Below are positions 1 through 6,054 of a stretch of 6,806 nt of DNA, one piece after another. A model generated the notes under the pieces. The model saw only the letters and a program-made list of their open reading frames with translations, searched no databases and was not told where the DNA came from. How positions within the stretch are numbered: position 1 is the first letter of the stretch; each line of letters opens with the position of its first letter. The DNA lies in the NCBI GenBank assembly GCA_900556255.1, contig USNZ01000067.1:1-6806 (forward strand), given 5' to 3'. The position numbers and the translations under genes are program-made. This DNA is from an uncultured Oscillospiraceae bacterium (lineage in GTDB: Bacteria > Bacillota > Clostridia > Oscillospirales > Ruminococcaceae).

Positions 1-750
<750 letters not shown>

Positions 751-811
751 AAGAGAAACCACTGCATCCCGCGACTATGCGGTAACGCGAAACGCACGGC
801 TTGGCTTGTAG

Positions 812-981
812 GGGCGGGGCACGCCCCGCCCGCGACTTTGCGGCAGCGTTAACCTATCGGGTCATTCGTAGGGGCGGCATATATGCCGCCCGTTGCAGCC
901 AACCCGGTAATGCAACCTATCGGGCAAACGGCACGGGACGCATATATGCGTCCCCTACAAACCTGCCGGAAATGTCGAACC
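812..981 (-). repeat. Composite three-palindrome repeat, copy A (inverse of copy B)
   Basis: It contains a 9+9 bp stem GGGCGGGGC-AC-GCCCCGCCC (812-831), the perfect palindrome GGGCGGCATATATGCCGCCC (872-891) and the perfect palindrome GGGACGCATATATGCGTCCC (935-954). Outer GTAG/CTAC bases flank the two ATATAT palindromes. The reverse complement of the whole block aligns with 2967-3140. The two ATATAT palindromes are spaced identically in both copies (83 bp end to end), exact matches run 35 bp (867-901 with 3047-3081) and 30 bp (931-960 with 2988-3017), and similarity outside these is weaker. An internal 11-bp direct repeat AACCTATCGGG lies at 851-861 and 914-924. It encodes no protein I can support and looks like a MITE/REP-type element. 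Confidence 0.75.
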
Positions 982-986
982 GTCAG

Positions 987-1017
987 GAATAAAAACGTGC
1001 CGCCCGGCGGGCGGCAC
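987..1017 (-). terminator. Intrinsic terminator of trmO
   Basis: On the minus strand, three bases after the trmO stop codon, GTGCCGCCC pairs with GGGCGGCAC (9 bp, 3-nt loop, 1017-997). It is followed by GTTTTTATT. The stem closely resembles the repeat hairpin at 5214-5232, so the terminator may itself be a member of that repeat family. Confidence 0.75.
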
Positions 1018-1020
1018 ACA

Positions 1021-1704
1021 TTATCTACACTCTACACTCTCCACAATTACGGTGTCCTCCACCACCCGAAACGACACCTCCGCCCCGCCGAAGGTCAATT
1101 TGTACACGCGGTCGGGGTCGTGCTGGTACGCCGGGCGCGGGTCGGAGCGCAAAACACCCAGCAGCCCCGCGCGCTTTTCGGCGGGCAATTTTTCCAAAAG
1201 CGAGGGGTCGCACTGCACCTGCAGGGCGTAATCCGCCGTAAGATCGGAAAAACTCCCCCGCGCCTGCGGGTGGGCGTCCACATACGGCAGATACGGCTTG
1301 ATGTCAAAAATCGGCGTGCCATCCAGAAGATCTGCCCCGCGCACCAAAATGTCGCAGCCGTCCACGCCCACCAATTCCACGCAGCTCAGCCCCAGCGCGT
1401 TGGGGCGGTAGGGGCTGCGGGTCGCAAACACGCCGCGCCGCACGTTGCCGCCCAGGCGCGGCGGGCGCACAGTGGGGCGCCACTTGCGCCCGGCAGCGTA
1501 CTCCTGCGCCACGGTGGAAAACTGCCAGATCAGCCACAGATGGCTGTACTCGGTCAGCCCGGTGAGCGCGTTGGGGTCGCGGTATTCCGGCTCCAGCACG
1601 ATGCGGGCGGTCAATTCTTTGACAAGGCCGCTTTGGCGCGGGATGCCGAATTTATCGGGGAAATCCGTGTGAATGGTCGCAATGGGACGGATGACGTATT
1701 CCAT
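1021..1704 (-). CDS. trmO: tRNA (N6-threonylcarbamoyladenosine37-N6)-methyltransferase TrmO (TsaA/YaeB family)
   Basis: A 227-residue cytoplasmic protein, close to the usual length of about 235. The family methylates N6 of t6A37 in ACY-decoding tRNAs using S-adenosylmethionine and fine-tunes decoding. Family hallmarks are visible in order: PIATIHTDFPDKFGIPRQSG (residues 7-26), RPPRLGGN (80-87), GVFATRSPYRPNALGLS (91-107), DLLDGTPIFDIKPYLPYVD (125-143) and a C-terminal DPRPAYQ (188-194), typical of the longer bacterial form. The ATG at 1704-1702 has AAAGGAG 5 nt upstream (1716-1710). The gene is monocistronic and divergent from pstS, with its own promoter and terminator. Its last codons lie in a CTACACT heptamer repeat on the plus strand, so the extreme C-terminus (about ESVECR) may be repeat-derived. 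The assignment is firm at family level; activity is inferred. Confidence 0.93.
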   Translation of the reverse strand: MEYVIRPIATIHTDFPDKFGIPRQSGLVKELTARIVLEPEYRDPNALTGLTEYSHLWLIWQFSTVAQEYAAGRKWRPTVRPPRLGGNVRRGVFATRSPYRPNALGLSCVELVGVDGCDILVRGADLLDGTPIFDIKPYLPYVDAHPQARGSFSDLTADYALQVQCDPSLLEKLPAEKRAGLLGVLRSDPRPAYQHDPDRVYKLTFGGAEVSFRVVEDTVIVESVECR

Positions 1705-1736
1705 ATAAGCTCCTTTATATAAGGTGGAAAAAGGGG

Positions 1737-1796
1737 GAAGCCAAAAGCCTTCTCCCTTTGGGAGAAGGTGGCGCGGAACGCGCCGGATGAGGGGGC
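1737..1796 (-). repeat. Two-hairpin CCTCATC repeat in the trmO leader (possible attenuator)
   Basis: Read toward trmO, it runs CCCCCTCATC, hairpin GGCGCG-TTC-CGCGCC (1784-1770), hairpin CCTTCTCCC-AAA-GGGAGAAGG (1768-1748), then CTTTTGG. It ends 20-25 bases before the trmO Shine-Dalgarno. The same arrangement (6-bp then 9-bp stem, 3-nt loops, T-rich tail) occurs before pstC at 3170-3221. The second stem plus T-tail resembles a leaky terminator. The repeat call is solid; the attenuator role is inference. Confidence 0.65.
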
Positions 1797-1842
1797 AGCG
1801 TCCGGCAGGCAGCCCCTCACCACCTAACTTCCCTGCACTTCG

Positions 1843-1871
1843 ATTTTACCAACTTTACAATTCTTTTGCAA
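1843..1871 (-). promoter_or_regulatory. Putative trmO promoter
   Basis: On the minus strand TTGCAA (1871-1866) and TAAAAT (1848-1843) are separated by 17 bp. They place the start near 1836 and give a leader of about 130 nt that includes the two-hairpin repeat. A second TTTTGCAA lies exactly 20 bp away at 1884-1891. Confidence 0.55.
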
Positions 1872-1884
1872 GGGCGGGATTTTT

Positions 1885-1912
1885 TTTGCAAAAGCTTTAC
1901 GGCGATTGTACA
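1885..1912 (+). promoter_or_regulatory. Possible Pho box upstream of pstS
   Basis: Three hexamers TTTGCA (1885-1890), TTTACG (1896-1901) and TGTACA (1907-1912) are spaced exactly 11 bp. This resembles the TT(A/T)ACA direct repeats bound by Gram-positive PhoP, here about 45-72 bp upstream of the predicted start. The hexamer matches are imperfect and a fourth repeat is absent. Confidence 0.3.
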
Positions 1913-1920
1913 TGCGCATG

Positions 1921-1950
1921 GTCGCAGCGGCGCCGAAACCGCGCTACAAT
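1921..1950 (+). promoter_or_regulatory. Putative pstS operon promoter (good -10, poor -35)
   Basis: TACAAT (1945-1950) is a good -10. At the right distance only GTCGCA (1921-1926) is present, matching the -35 consensus at three of six bases. This is what an activator-dependent phosphate promoter would look like. The 12 bases TACAATAAAGCT are shared with the nifJ promoter. Confidence 0.5.
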
Positions 1951-1954
1951 AAAG

Positions 1955-1972
1955 CTGTTCCGATCGGAACAG
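1955..1972. promoter_or_regulatory. 18-bp perfect palindrome at the pstS start point
   Basis: CTGTTCCGATCGGAACAG is its own reverse complement and begins 5 bp after the -10, covering the predicted +1 to +16. It could be an operator or a stabilising stem at the very 5' end of the pst mRNA. The following leader (1973-1991) has no good Shine-Dalgarno, only purine-rich AAAGTGAG and AAAGTAG. Confidence 0.55.
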
Positions 1973-1991
1973 AAAGTGAGAAAGTAGAACT

Positions 1992-2909
1992 ATGAAACAT
2001 AACGTTATTACCGCTTCTGTGTTGTCCGTCGCCATGCTGGCAAGTCTGGCTGCCTGCGGTTCTGCCCCCGCCTCCTCCGAGGCATCTTCCGTCGAGGCCT
2101 CCTCCGCTGCCGCCGATGCCTTTGACACCGCGCAGGATATTGCCGTGTTCACCCGTGAGGACGGCTCCGGCACCCGCGGCGCTTTTATTGAGCTGACCGG
2201 CGTCGAGCAGAAGGACGCCGACGGCAAAAAGGTCGATATGACGACCGAAGCCGCCGCCGTGCAGAGCAGCACCAACGGCGTTATGACTGCCGTCGCCAAC
2301 GATCCCACCGCCATCGGCTACATCAGCCTTGGCTCCCTGAATGACACCGTCAAGGCCGTCACCGTGGACGGCGTCAAAGCGGGTGCCGACACCGTCAAGG
2401 ACGGCAGCTACACCCTCGCCCGTCCGTTCAACATCGTCACCAACGGCGACGCCACCGACCCCGTGGCCGTGGACTTCATCGCCTACTGCCTGAGCGCTGA
2501 CGGTCAGGCACTTGCCACCGACAAGGGCTACATCGGCAGCGAGGGCGAGGCCTTCACCAGTGCCCAGCCCGCCGGCAAGATCGTCGTGGGCGGCTCCTCC
2601 AGCGTGGCACCTTTGATGGAAAAGCTCGTGGAAGCGTACAAAACCGTCAACCCCAACGCCGAGATCGAGCATCTGACCACCGACTCCACCACCGGTGTTT
2701 CCGGCGCACTGGACGGCAGTTACACCATCGGTCTTGCCAGCCGCGAGCTGAAGGACAGCGAAACCGAGGCCGGTGCCAAGGCAACCGTGCTGGCCATGGA
2801 CGGCATCGCCGTTGTCGTCAACCCCGAGAACCCCGTCGAGAACCTGACCGTTGACCAGATTAAGAGCATCTATGTCGGCGAGGTCACCACCTGGGATGAG
2901 GTAGAATAA
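1992..2909 (+). CDS. pstS: Phosphate ABC transporter substrate-binding lipoprotein PstS, circularly permuted domain order
   Basis: A 305-residue secreted lipoprotein: n-region MKH, hydrophobic 5-19, lipobox LAAC with Cys22, then a Ser/Ala-rich tether to about residue 43. It captures phosphate outside the membrane and delivers it to PstC/PstA. Classical PstS starts with a TGAGATF/GSSSVAP-type phosphate loop and carries (R)xDGSGT about 135 residues later. Here DIAVFTREDGSGTRGAF comes first (49-65), then TNGV (94-97), AIGYIS (107-112) and the classical C-terminal segment (about 140-180). After that comes the classical N-terminus, KIVVGGSSSVAP (196-207), DSTTG (231-235), GLASREL (247-253), IAVVVN (272-277), LTVDQIKSIYVGEVTTWDE (285-303), and the stop. 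All ligand loops are present, so it should fold and bind. It is the first gene of the pst operon. The start choice follows the signal peptide; the Shine-Dalgarno is weak. Confidence 0.93.
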   Translation: MKHNVITASVLSVAMLASLAACGSAPASSEASSVEASSAAADAFDTAQDIAVFTREDGSGTRGAFIELTGVEQKDADGKKVDMTTEAAAVQSSTNGVMTAVANDPTAIGYISLGSLNDTVKAVTVDGVKAGADTVKDGSYTLARPFNIVTNGDATDPVAVDFIAYCLSADGQALATDKGYIGSEGEAFTSAQPAGKIVVGGSSSVAPLMEKLVEAYKTVNPNAEIEHLTTDSTTGVSGALDGSYTIGLASRELKDSETEAGAKATVLAMDGIAVVVNPENPVENLTVDQIKSIYVGEVTTWDEVE

Positions 2910-2914
2910 ATCAA

Positions 2915-2940
2915 CCAAAAGCCTTCTCCCTTGGGAGAAA
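2915..2940. repeat. Single-hairpin partial copy of the two-hairpin repeat, after pstS
   Basis: CCAAAAGCCTTCTCCCTT followed by GGGAGAA matches the tail hairpin of the copy at 1741-1766 except for one missing T. Its orientation is opposite to the copy at 3170-3221, so the two bracket the pstS-pstC gap. A short GTGCG/CGCAC stem (2942-2957) follows. No plus-strand T-tract is present, so it is more likely a 3' stabilising stem of pstS mRNA than a terminator. Confidence 0.6.
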
Positions 2941-2966
2941 CGTGCGTTGCCGCGCACTGCCGGAAT

Positions 2967-3140
2967 GGTTCGCTGTTTCCGGCGGGGTTGTAGGGGACGC
3001 ATATATGCGTCCCGTGCGGTTTACCCGTTGGATTGATTTGCCGCGATGGCTGCAACGGGCGGCATATATGCCGCCCCTACGGACGAATCTGTGATTTTTG
3101 CGCCGCCATTTGACCGCGGGCGGGGTGACCTCACCCCGCC
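2967..3140 (+). repeat. Composite three-palindrome repeat, copy B (inverse of copy A)
   Basis: In order: perfect palindrome GGGACGCATATATGCGTCCC (2994-3013), perfect palindrome GGGCGGCATATATGCCGCCC (3057-3076), and stem GGCGGGGTGA-CC-TCACCCCGCC (3119-3140). Copy A (812-981) is its reverse complement with the same order and nearly the same length. The 46 bases between and beside the ATATAT palindromes differ at about 10 positions, while the palindromes are identical. It lies wholly between pstS and pstC and has no supported coding function. Confidence 0.75.
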
Positions 3141-3169
3141 GGGCAAATGGGCAACCGCCGCAAATTTCC

Positions 3170-3221
3170 CCCTCATCAGTCCGCTGCGCGGACAGCTTCC
3201 CCCACAGGGGGAAGCCTTTTT
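3170..3221 (+). repeat. Two-hairpin CCTCATC repeat before pstC; terminator-like attenuator
   Basis: CCCTCATC is followed by hairpin GTCCGC-TGC-GCGGAC (3179-3193), then GCTTCCCCC-ACA-GGGGGAAGC (3195-3215; 9-bp stem), then CTTTTTG. It meets the form of an intrinsic terminator and ends about 10 bases before the pstC Shine-Dalgarno. Partial termination here would give more pstS than pstCAB transcript, which suits a binding protein needed in excess. That effect is inference. Confidence 0.65.
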
Positions 3222-3230
3222 GCTGCCGCC

Positions 3231-3237
3231 AAAGGAG
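3231..3237 (+). promoter_or_regulatory. pstC ribosome binding site that fixes the start
   Basis: AAAGGAG lies 6 bases before the ATG at 3244 and selects that start over an in-frame ATG at 3046. The 3046 start lies inside the palindromic repeat and has no Shine-Dalgarno. Confidence 0.85.
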
Positions 3238-3243
3238 TCTGCT

Positions 3244-4137
3244 ATGTCAAACAAATTCACCGAGAACCTGATGAAACTCGTTTTCACCCTCTGTGCCTGC
3301 CTGTCCATTGCGGCGGTGGTGCTGATCTGTGTGTTCCTGTTCGCAAACGGCATACCTACGCTGTTTGAGATCGGCCCCCTCAAGTTCCTGCTGGGCAAAA
3401 CGTGGAAGCCCGGCAGCGATATCTACGGCATCCTGCCGATGATCCTCGGCTCGGTGTACGTCACGGCGGGGGCCATCCTTGTCGGTGTGCCGCTGGGCGT
3501 GCTGACCGCCGTGTATATGTCGCGCTTTGCATCACGCGGCATCAACCGCTTTATGCTGCCCGCCGTGCAGCTGCTGGCAGGTATCCCGTCGGTCGTGTAC
3601 GGCTTTTTCGGCATGATCGTGCTGGTACCCGCCGTGCAGGCGATGGTCAAAACGCCGTTCTTTACCCAGGTTTTGCAAATCAAGGGCGGCAAGGGCATGA
3701 GCCTGTTCACCGCCAGCGTACTGCTGGGCATTATGATTCTGCCCACCGTCATCACGGTCAGCAAAACCAGCCTGGACGCGGTACCCCAAAACTACTACGA
3801 GGGCAGCCTTGCCTTGGGTGCCACGCATGAGCGCAGCGTCTTTTCGGTGGTGCTGCCTGCGGCAAAAAGCGGCGTTCTGTCGGCAATTATCCTGGGAATC
3901 GGCCGCGCCGTCGGGGAAACGATGGCCGTCGTCATGGTGGCGGGCAACCAAACCTGGATGCCGCAGGGGCTGTTCAAGGGCTTGCGCACGATGACCTCCA
4001 ACATTGTTATGGAGATGGGCTACGCCACCGACCTGCACCGCGAAAGCCTGATCGCCACCGGCGTGGTGCTGTTCGTCTTTATTCTGCTGATCAACCTTTG
4101 CTTCAGCCTTGTGAAAGGGGGCAGCGACCATGCCTGA
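3244..4137 (+). CDS. pstC: Phosphate ABC transporter permease PstC
   Basis: A 297-residue integral membrane protein forming half of the phosphate channel with PstA. About six hydrophobic segments are visible (roughly 12-34, 64-92, 103-131, 153-173, 207-231, 268-291). The ABC-permease coupling (EAA) loop EGSLALGATHERSVFSVVLPAAKSG spans 186-210, and GIPSVVYGFFG (113-123) is typical of the PstC/PstA family. The gap from PstS is 334 bp and full of repeats. The reading frame stays open upstream to 3046, but those 66 extra codons merely translate the repeats (peptide ATGGIYAAPTDE and so on), so 3244 with its AAAGGAG is chosen. The 3' end overlaps pstA by 8 bp, implying translational coupling. The length is normal for the family. 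Confidence 0.95.
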   Translation: MSNKFTENLMKLVFTLCACLSIAAVVLICVFLFANGIPTLFEIGPLKFLLGKTWKPGSDIYGILPMILGSVYVTAGAILVGVPLGVLTAVYMSRFASRGINRFMLPAVQLLAGIPSVVYGFFGMIVLVPAVQAMVKTPFFTQVLQIKGGKGMSLFTASVLLGIMILPTVITVSKTSLDAVPQNYYEGSLALGATHERSVFSVVLPAAKSGVLSAIILGIGRAVGETMAVVMVAGNQTWMPQGLFKGLRTMTSNIVMEMGYATDLHRESLIATGVVLFVFILLINLCFSLVKGGSDHA

Positions 4138-5038
4138 TGTTACCGCCAATGCCCGCACCGCCGCCGCCCCGGCGCGCGTGCAGACCGTGCTGCCCGCCGG
4201 CAAAAACCGCACCTCCGCCCGCGTACAGGCGGCTGTGCTGCGGGGGCTTGTGGGGCTGGCAGCACTGCTGACCGCCGCCGTGCTGGTGTTTTTGATCGGG
4301 TATATTCTGGTCATGGGCATCCCCAACCTCAAGCCGGAGCTTTTCGCGTGGGAGTACACCTCCGACAACGTTTCGCTGGTGCCCGCGCTCATCAACACCC
4401 TGTTTATGACCGCCTTCTCGCTGGTCGTTGCCACGCCGCTGGGCGTCTTTGCGGCCATCTGGCTGGTGGAGTACGCCCCGCGCGGCAGCAAGCTGGTGCG
4501 TCTGGTACGCATCACCACCGAAACGCTGCAGGGCATCCCGTCCATTGTGTACGGCTTGTTCGGTATGCTGTTCTTTGTCAACGCGCTGCACTGGGGCTAC
4601 AGCCTGATGGCGGGCGCCTTTACGCTGGCCATTATGGTGCTGCCGGTCATTATGCGCACCACCGAGGAAGCCCTGCTGGCGGTGCCGGATTCCTACCGCG
4701 AGGGCAGCTTCGGCCTGGGTGCCGGTAAGCTGCGCACGGTGTTCCGCGTGGTGCTGCCCAGCGCCATGCCCGGCGTTCTGTCCGGCGTGATTCTGGCAAC
4801 GGGGCGCATCGTGGGCGAAACCGCCGCGCTGATCTACACCGCCAGCACGCTGCCCAAGGTGGCGAACTCGGTGTTCAGCTCCACCCGCACCCTGGCGGTG
4901 CATATGTACCTGCTTTCCAGCGAGGGGCTGTACATCAACCAGACCTACGGCACCGCCGTGGTGCTGCTGGTGCTGGTGCTGGTCATCAATACCTTCAGCG
5001 GCGTGGTGGCACGGAAATTGAGTGCGAATAGACAGTAA
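4130..5038 (+). CDS. pstA: Phosphate ABC transporter permease PstA
   Basis: A 302-residue membrane protein, the second half of the Pst channel. A polar, Ala/Arg-rich N-terminal stretch of about 35 residues precedes six predicted membrane segments (roughly 38-62, 85-113, 136-152, 158-176, 213-237, 272-293). The EAA loop EGSFGLGAGKLRTVFRVVLPSAMPG is at 191-215 and GIPSIVYGLFGM at 135-146. The start ATG overlaps the end of pstC by 8 bp and has AAAGGGGG 8-9 nt upstream (4114-4121). The C-terminus ends ANRQ-stop, and the same four codons plus a second stop recur 21 bp downstream, an in-frame duplication across the stop. After it lies a 248-bp repeat-filled gap before pstB. Function is confident from family and context. 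Confidence 0.95.
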   Translation: MPDVTANARTAAAPARVQTVLPAGKNRTSARVQAAVLRGLVGLAALLTAAVLVFLIGYILVMGIPNLKPELFAWEYTSDNVSLVPALINTLFMTAFSLVVATPLGVFAAIWLVEYAPRGSKLVRLVRITTETLQGIPSIVYGLFGMLFFVNALHWGYSLMAGAFTLAIMVLPVIMRTTEEALLAVPDSYREGSFGLGAGKLRTVFRVVLPSAMPGVLSGVILATGRIVGETAALIYTASTLPKVANSVFSSTRTLAVHMYLLSSEGLYINQTYGTAVVLLVLVLVINTFSGVVARKLSANRQ

Positions 5039-5062
5039 AAGAAAGCAAATAGACAGTGAAAC
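5024..5062 (+). repeat. 21-bp tandem repeat across the pstA stop codon
   Basis: GCGAATAGACAGTAAAAG (5024-5041) recurs as GCAAATAGACAGTGAAAC (5045-5062), with a period of 21 bp. Both copies encode ANRQ-stop in the pstA frame (TAA, then TGA). The second copy acts as a back-up stop. Confidence 0.7.
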
Positions 5063-5275
5063 AAATAAGAAATAAGAAATAATAAATAATAAAAAAGGAG
5101 TTCCGCCCTTGGCGGAACATTCAAAAACCAAATGCCCCCTTATAAGGTTGTACAAGGGCGGAGGAAACGCCCCCGGACTGCCCGCAAAAAGGGGTGCACT
5201 TTGTTGTAAAAATGTGCCGCCGCGGGCGGCACACCCTATTTATTATTTATTATCTATTATCTATTATTTATAATC
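5063..5275. repeat. Inverted pair of AT-tract plus hairpin repeats between pstA and pstB
   Basis: Left arm: an AAATAAG/AATAAT tract (5063-5096) and hairpin GTTCCGCC-CTT-GGCGGAAC (5100-5118). Right arm: hairpin GTGCCGCC-GCG-GGCGGCAC (5214-5232) and a TATTTATTATC-type tract (5237-5275). The arms face each other around a core of about 95 bp that contains the small palindromes CCTTATAAGG (5138-5147) and TTGTACAA (5148-5155). The right tract shares 20 exact bases with copy 1 at 699-718. No coding potential and no convincing promoter for pstB is seen. The hairpin stems lack good plus-strand T-tails, so read-through into pstB is expected. Confidence 0.65.
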
Positions 5276-5280
5276 GGAGG
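5276..5280 (+). promoter_or_regulatory. pstB ribosome binding site that selects a TTG start
   Basis: GGAGG lies 6 bases before TTG 5287-5289 and directly follows the AT-rich tract. It is the only well-placed Shine-Dalgarno near the 5' end of pstB. Confidence 0.8.
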
Positions 5281-5286
5281 ACTATT

Positions 5287-6039
5287 TTGAATAAATTCGA
5301 GATCCGCGACATGGATCTGTACTACGGCAGCTTCCATGCCTTAAAAGACATCAACATGGCTATCCCCGAAAAGCAGATCACCGCCTTTATCGGTCCGTCC
5401 GGCTGCGGTAAATCCACCTTTTTGAAAAGCCTCAACCGTATGAACGACCTTGTCGAGGGCTGCCGCATCTCCGGCGATATCCTGCTGGACGGCATCGACA
5501 TCTACAAGGACAAAATGGACGTCAACGTCCTGCGCCGCCGCGTGGGCATGGTGTTCCAAAAGCCCAACCCCTTCCCGATGTCCATCTACGACAACATCGC
5601 CTACGGCCCGCGCACCCACGGCGTCCGCAGCAAGGCGCGGCTGGATGAGATCGTCGAGCAGTCGCTGCGCAGCGCCGCCATCTGGAACGAGGTCAAGGAT
5701 CGCCTGAACAAGAGCGCACTCGGGCTTTCGGGCGGGCAGCAGCAGCGCCTGTGCATCGCCCGCGCCCTGGCCGTTGAGCCGGAAGTCCTGCTGATGGACG
5801 AGCCGACCAGCGCGCTGGACCCCATCTCCACCGGAAAGGTGGAGGATCTGGCCATGGAGCTGAAAGAAAAGTACACCATCGTCATGGTCACGCACAATAT
5901 GCAGCAGGCGGCGCGAATCAGCGATAAGACGGCGTTTTTCCTGCTGGGTGAGCTGGTGGAAATGGGCGACACCGAGCGCCTGTTCTCCACCCCGGCAGAC
6001 AAACGCACCGAGGATTATATCTCCGGGCGTTTCGGTTAA
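5287..6039 (+). CDS. pstB: Phosphate ABC transporter ATP-binding protein PstB
   Basis: A 250-residue cytoplasmic ATPase that powers phosphate import through PstC/PstA. All ABC motifs are intact: Walker [10 protein letters not shown] (36-44), Q-loop [12 protein letters not shown] (88-99), signature LSGGQQQR (147-154), Walker B VLLMDEP (167-173), D-loop SALD (175-178) and H-loop His203. The start is TTG at 5287, because GGAGG sits 6 bases before it and the resulting N-terminus (M)[13 protein letters not shown] matches the first strand of PstB proteins. An in-frame GTG at 5194 would add 31 residues that translate the repeat ([14 protein letters not shown]). An ATG at 5311 would cut into the first strand. 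The gene is followed closely by phoU, whose Shine-Dalgarno overlaps the pstB stop. It has normal family length. Confidence 0.95.
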   Translation: MNKFEIRDMDLYYGSFHALKDINMAIPEKQITAFIGPSGCGKSTFLKSLNRMNDLVEGCRISGDILLDGIDIYKDKMDVNVLRRRVGMVFQKPNPFPMSIYDNIAYGPRTHGVRSKARLDEIVEQSLRSAAIWNEVKDRLNKSALGLSGGQQQRLCIARALAVEPEVLLMDEPTSALDPISTGKVEDLAMELKEKYTIVMVTHNMQQAARISDKTAFFLLGELVEMGDTERLFSTPADKRTEDYISGRFG

Positions 6040-6054
6040 GGAGGGGGACAAGTT

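Noticed and set aside
883..1722. 279-codon open frame on the plus strand
   Set aside because: It lies opposite trmO, has no recognisable motifs, starts inside a palindromic repeat and is rich in His/Gln/Ala, as expected of an antisense shadow in GC-rich DNA.
1944..3002. 352-codon open frame on the minus strand
   Set aside because: It is antisense to pstS. Its Gly/Asp/Val-rich low-complexity composition mirrors the pstS codon pattern, and pstS has clear family motifs.
3532..5155. Two long minus-strand open frames of about 350 codons
   Set aside because: Both are antisense to pstC and pstA, rich in His/Gln/Gly, and without a ribosome site or family motifs.
5119..5213. A separate promoter or small RNA gene driving pstB
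   Set aside because: TATAAG at 5141 lacks a reasonable -35, and no terminator-bounded transcript can be argued. The segment is better explained as the core of a repeat element.
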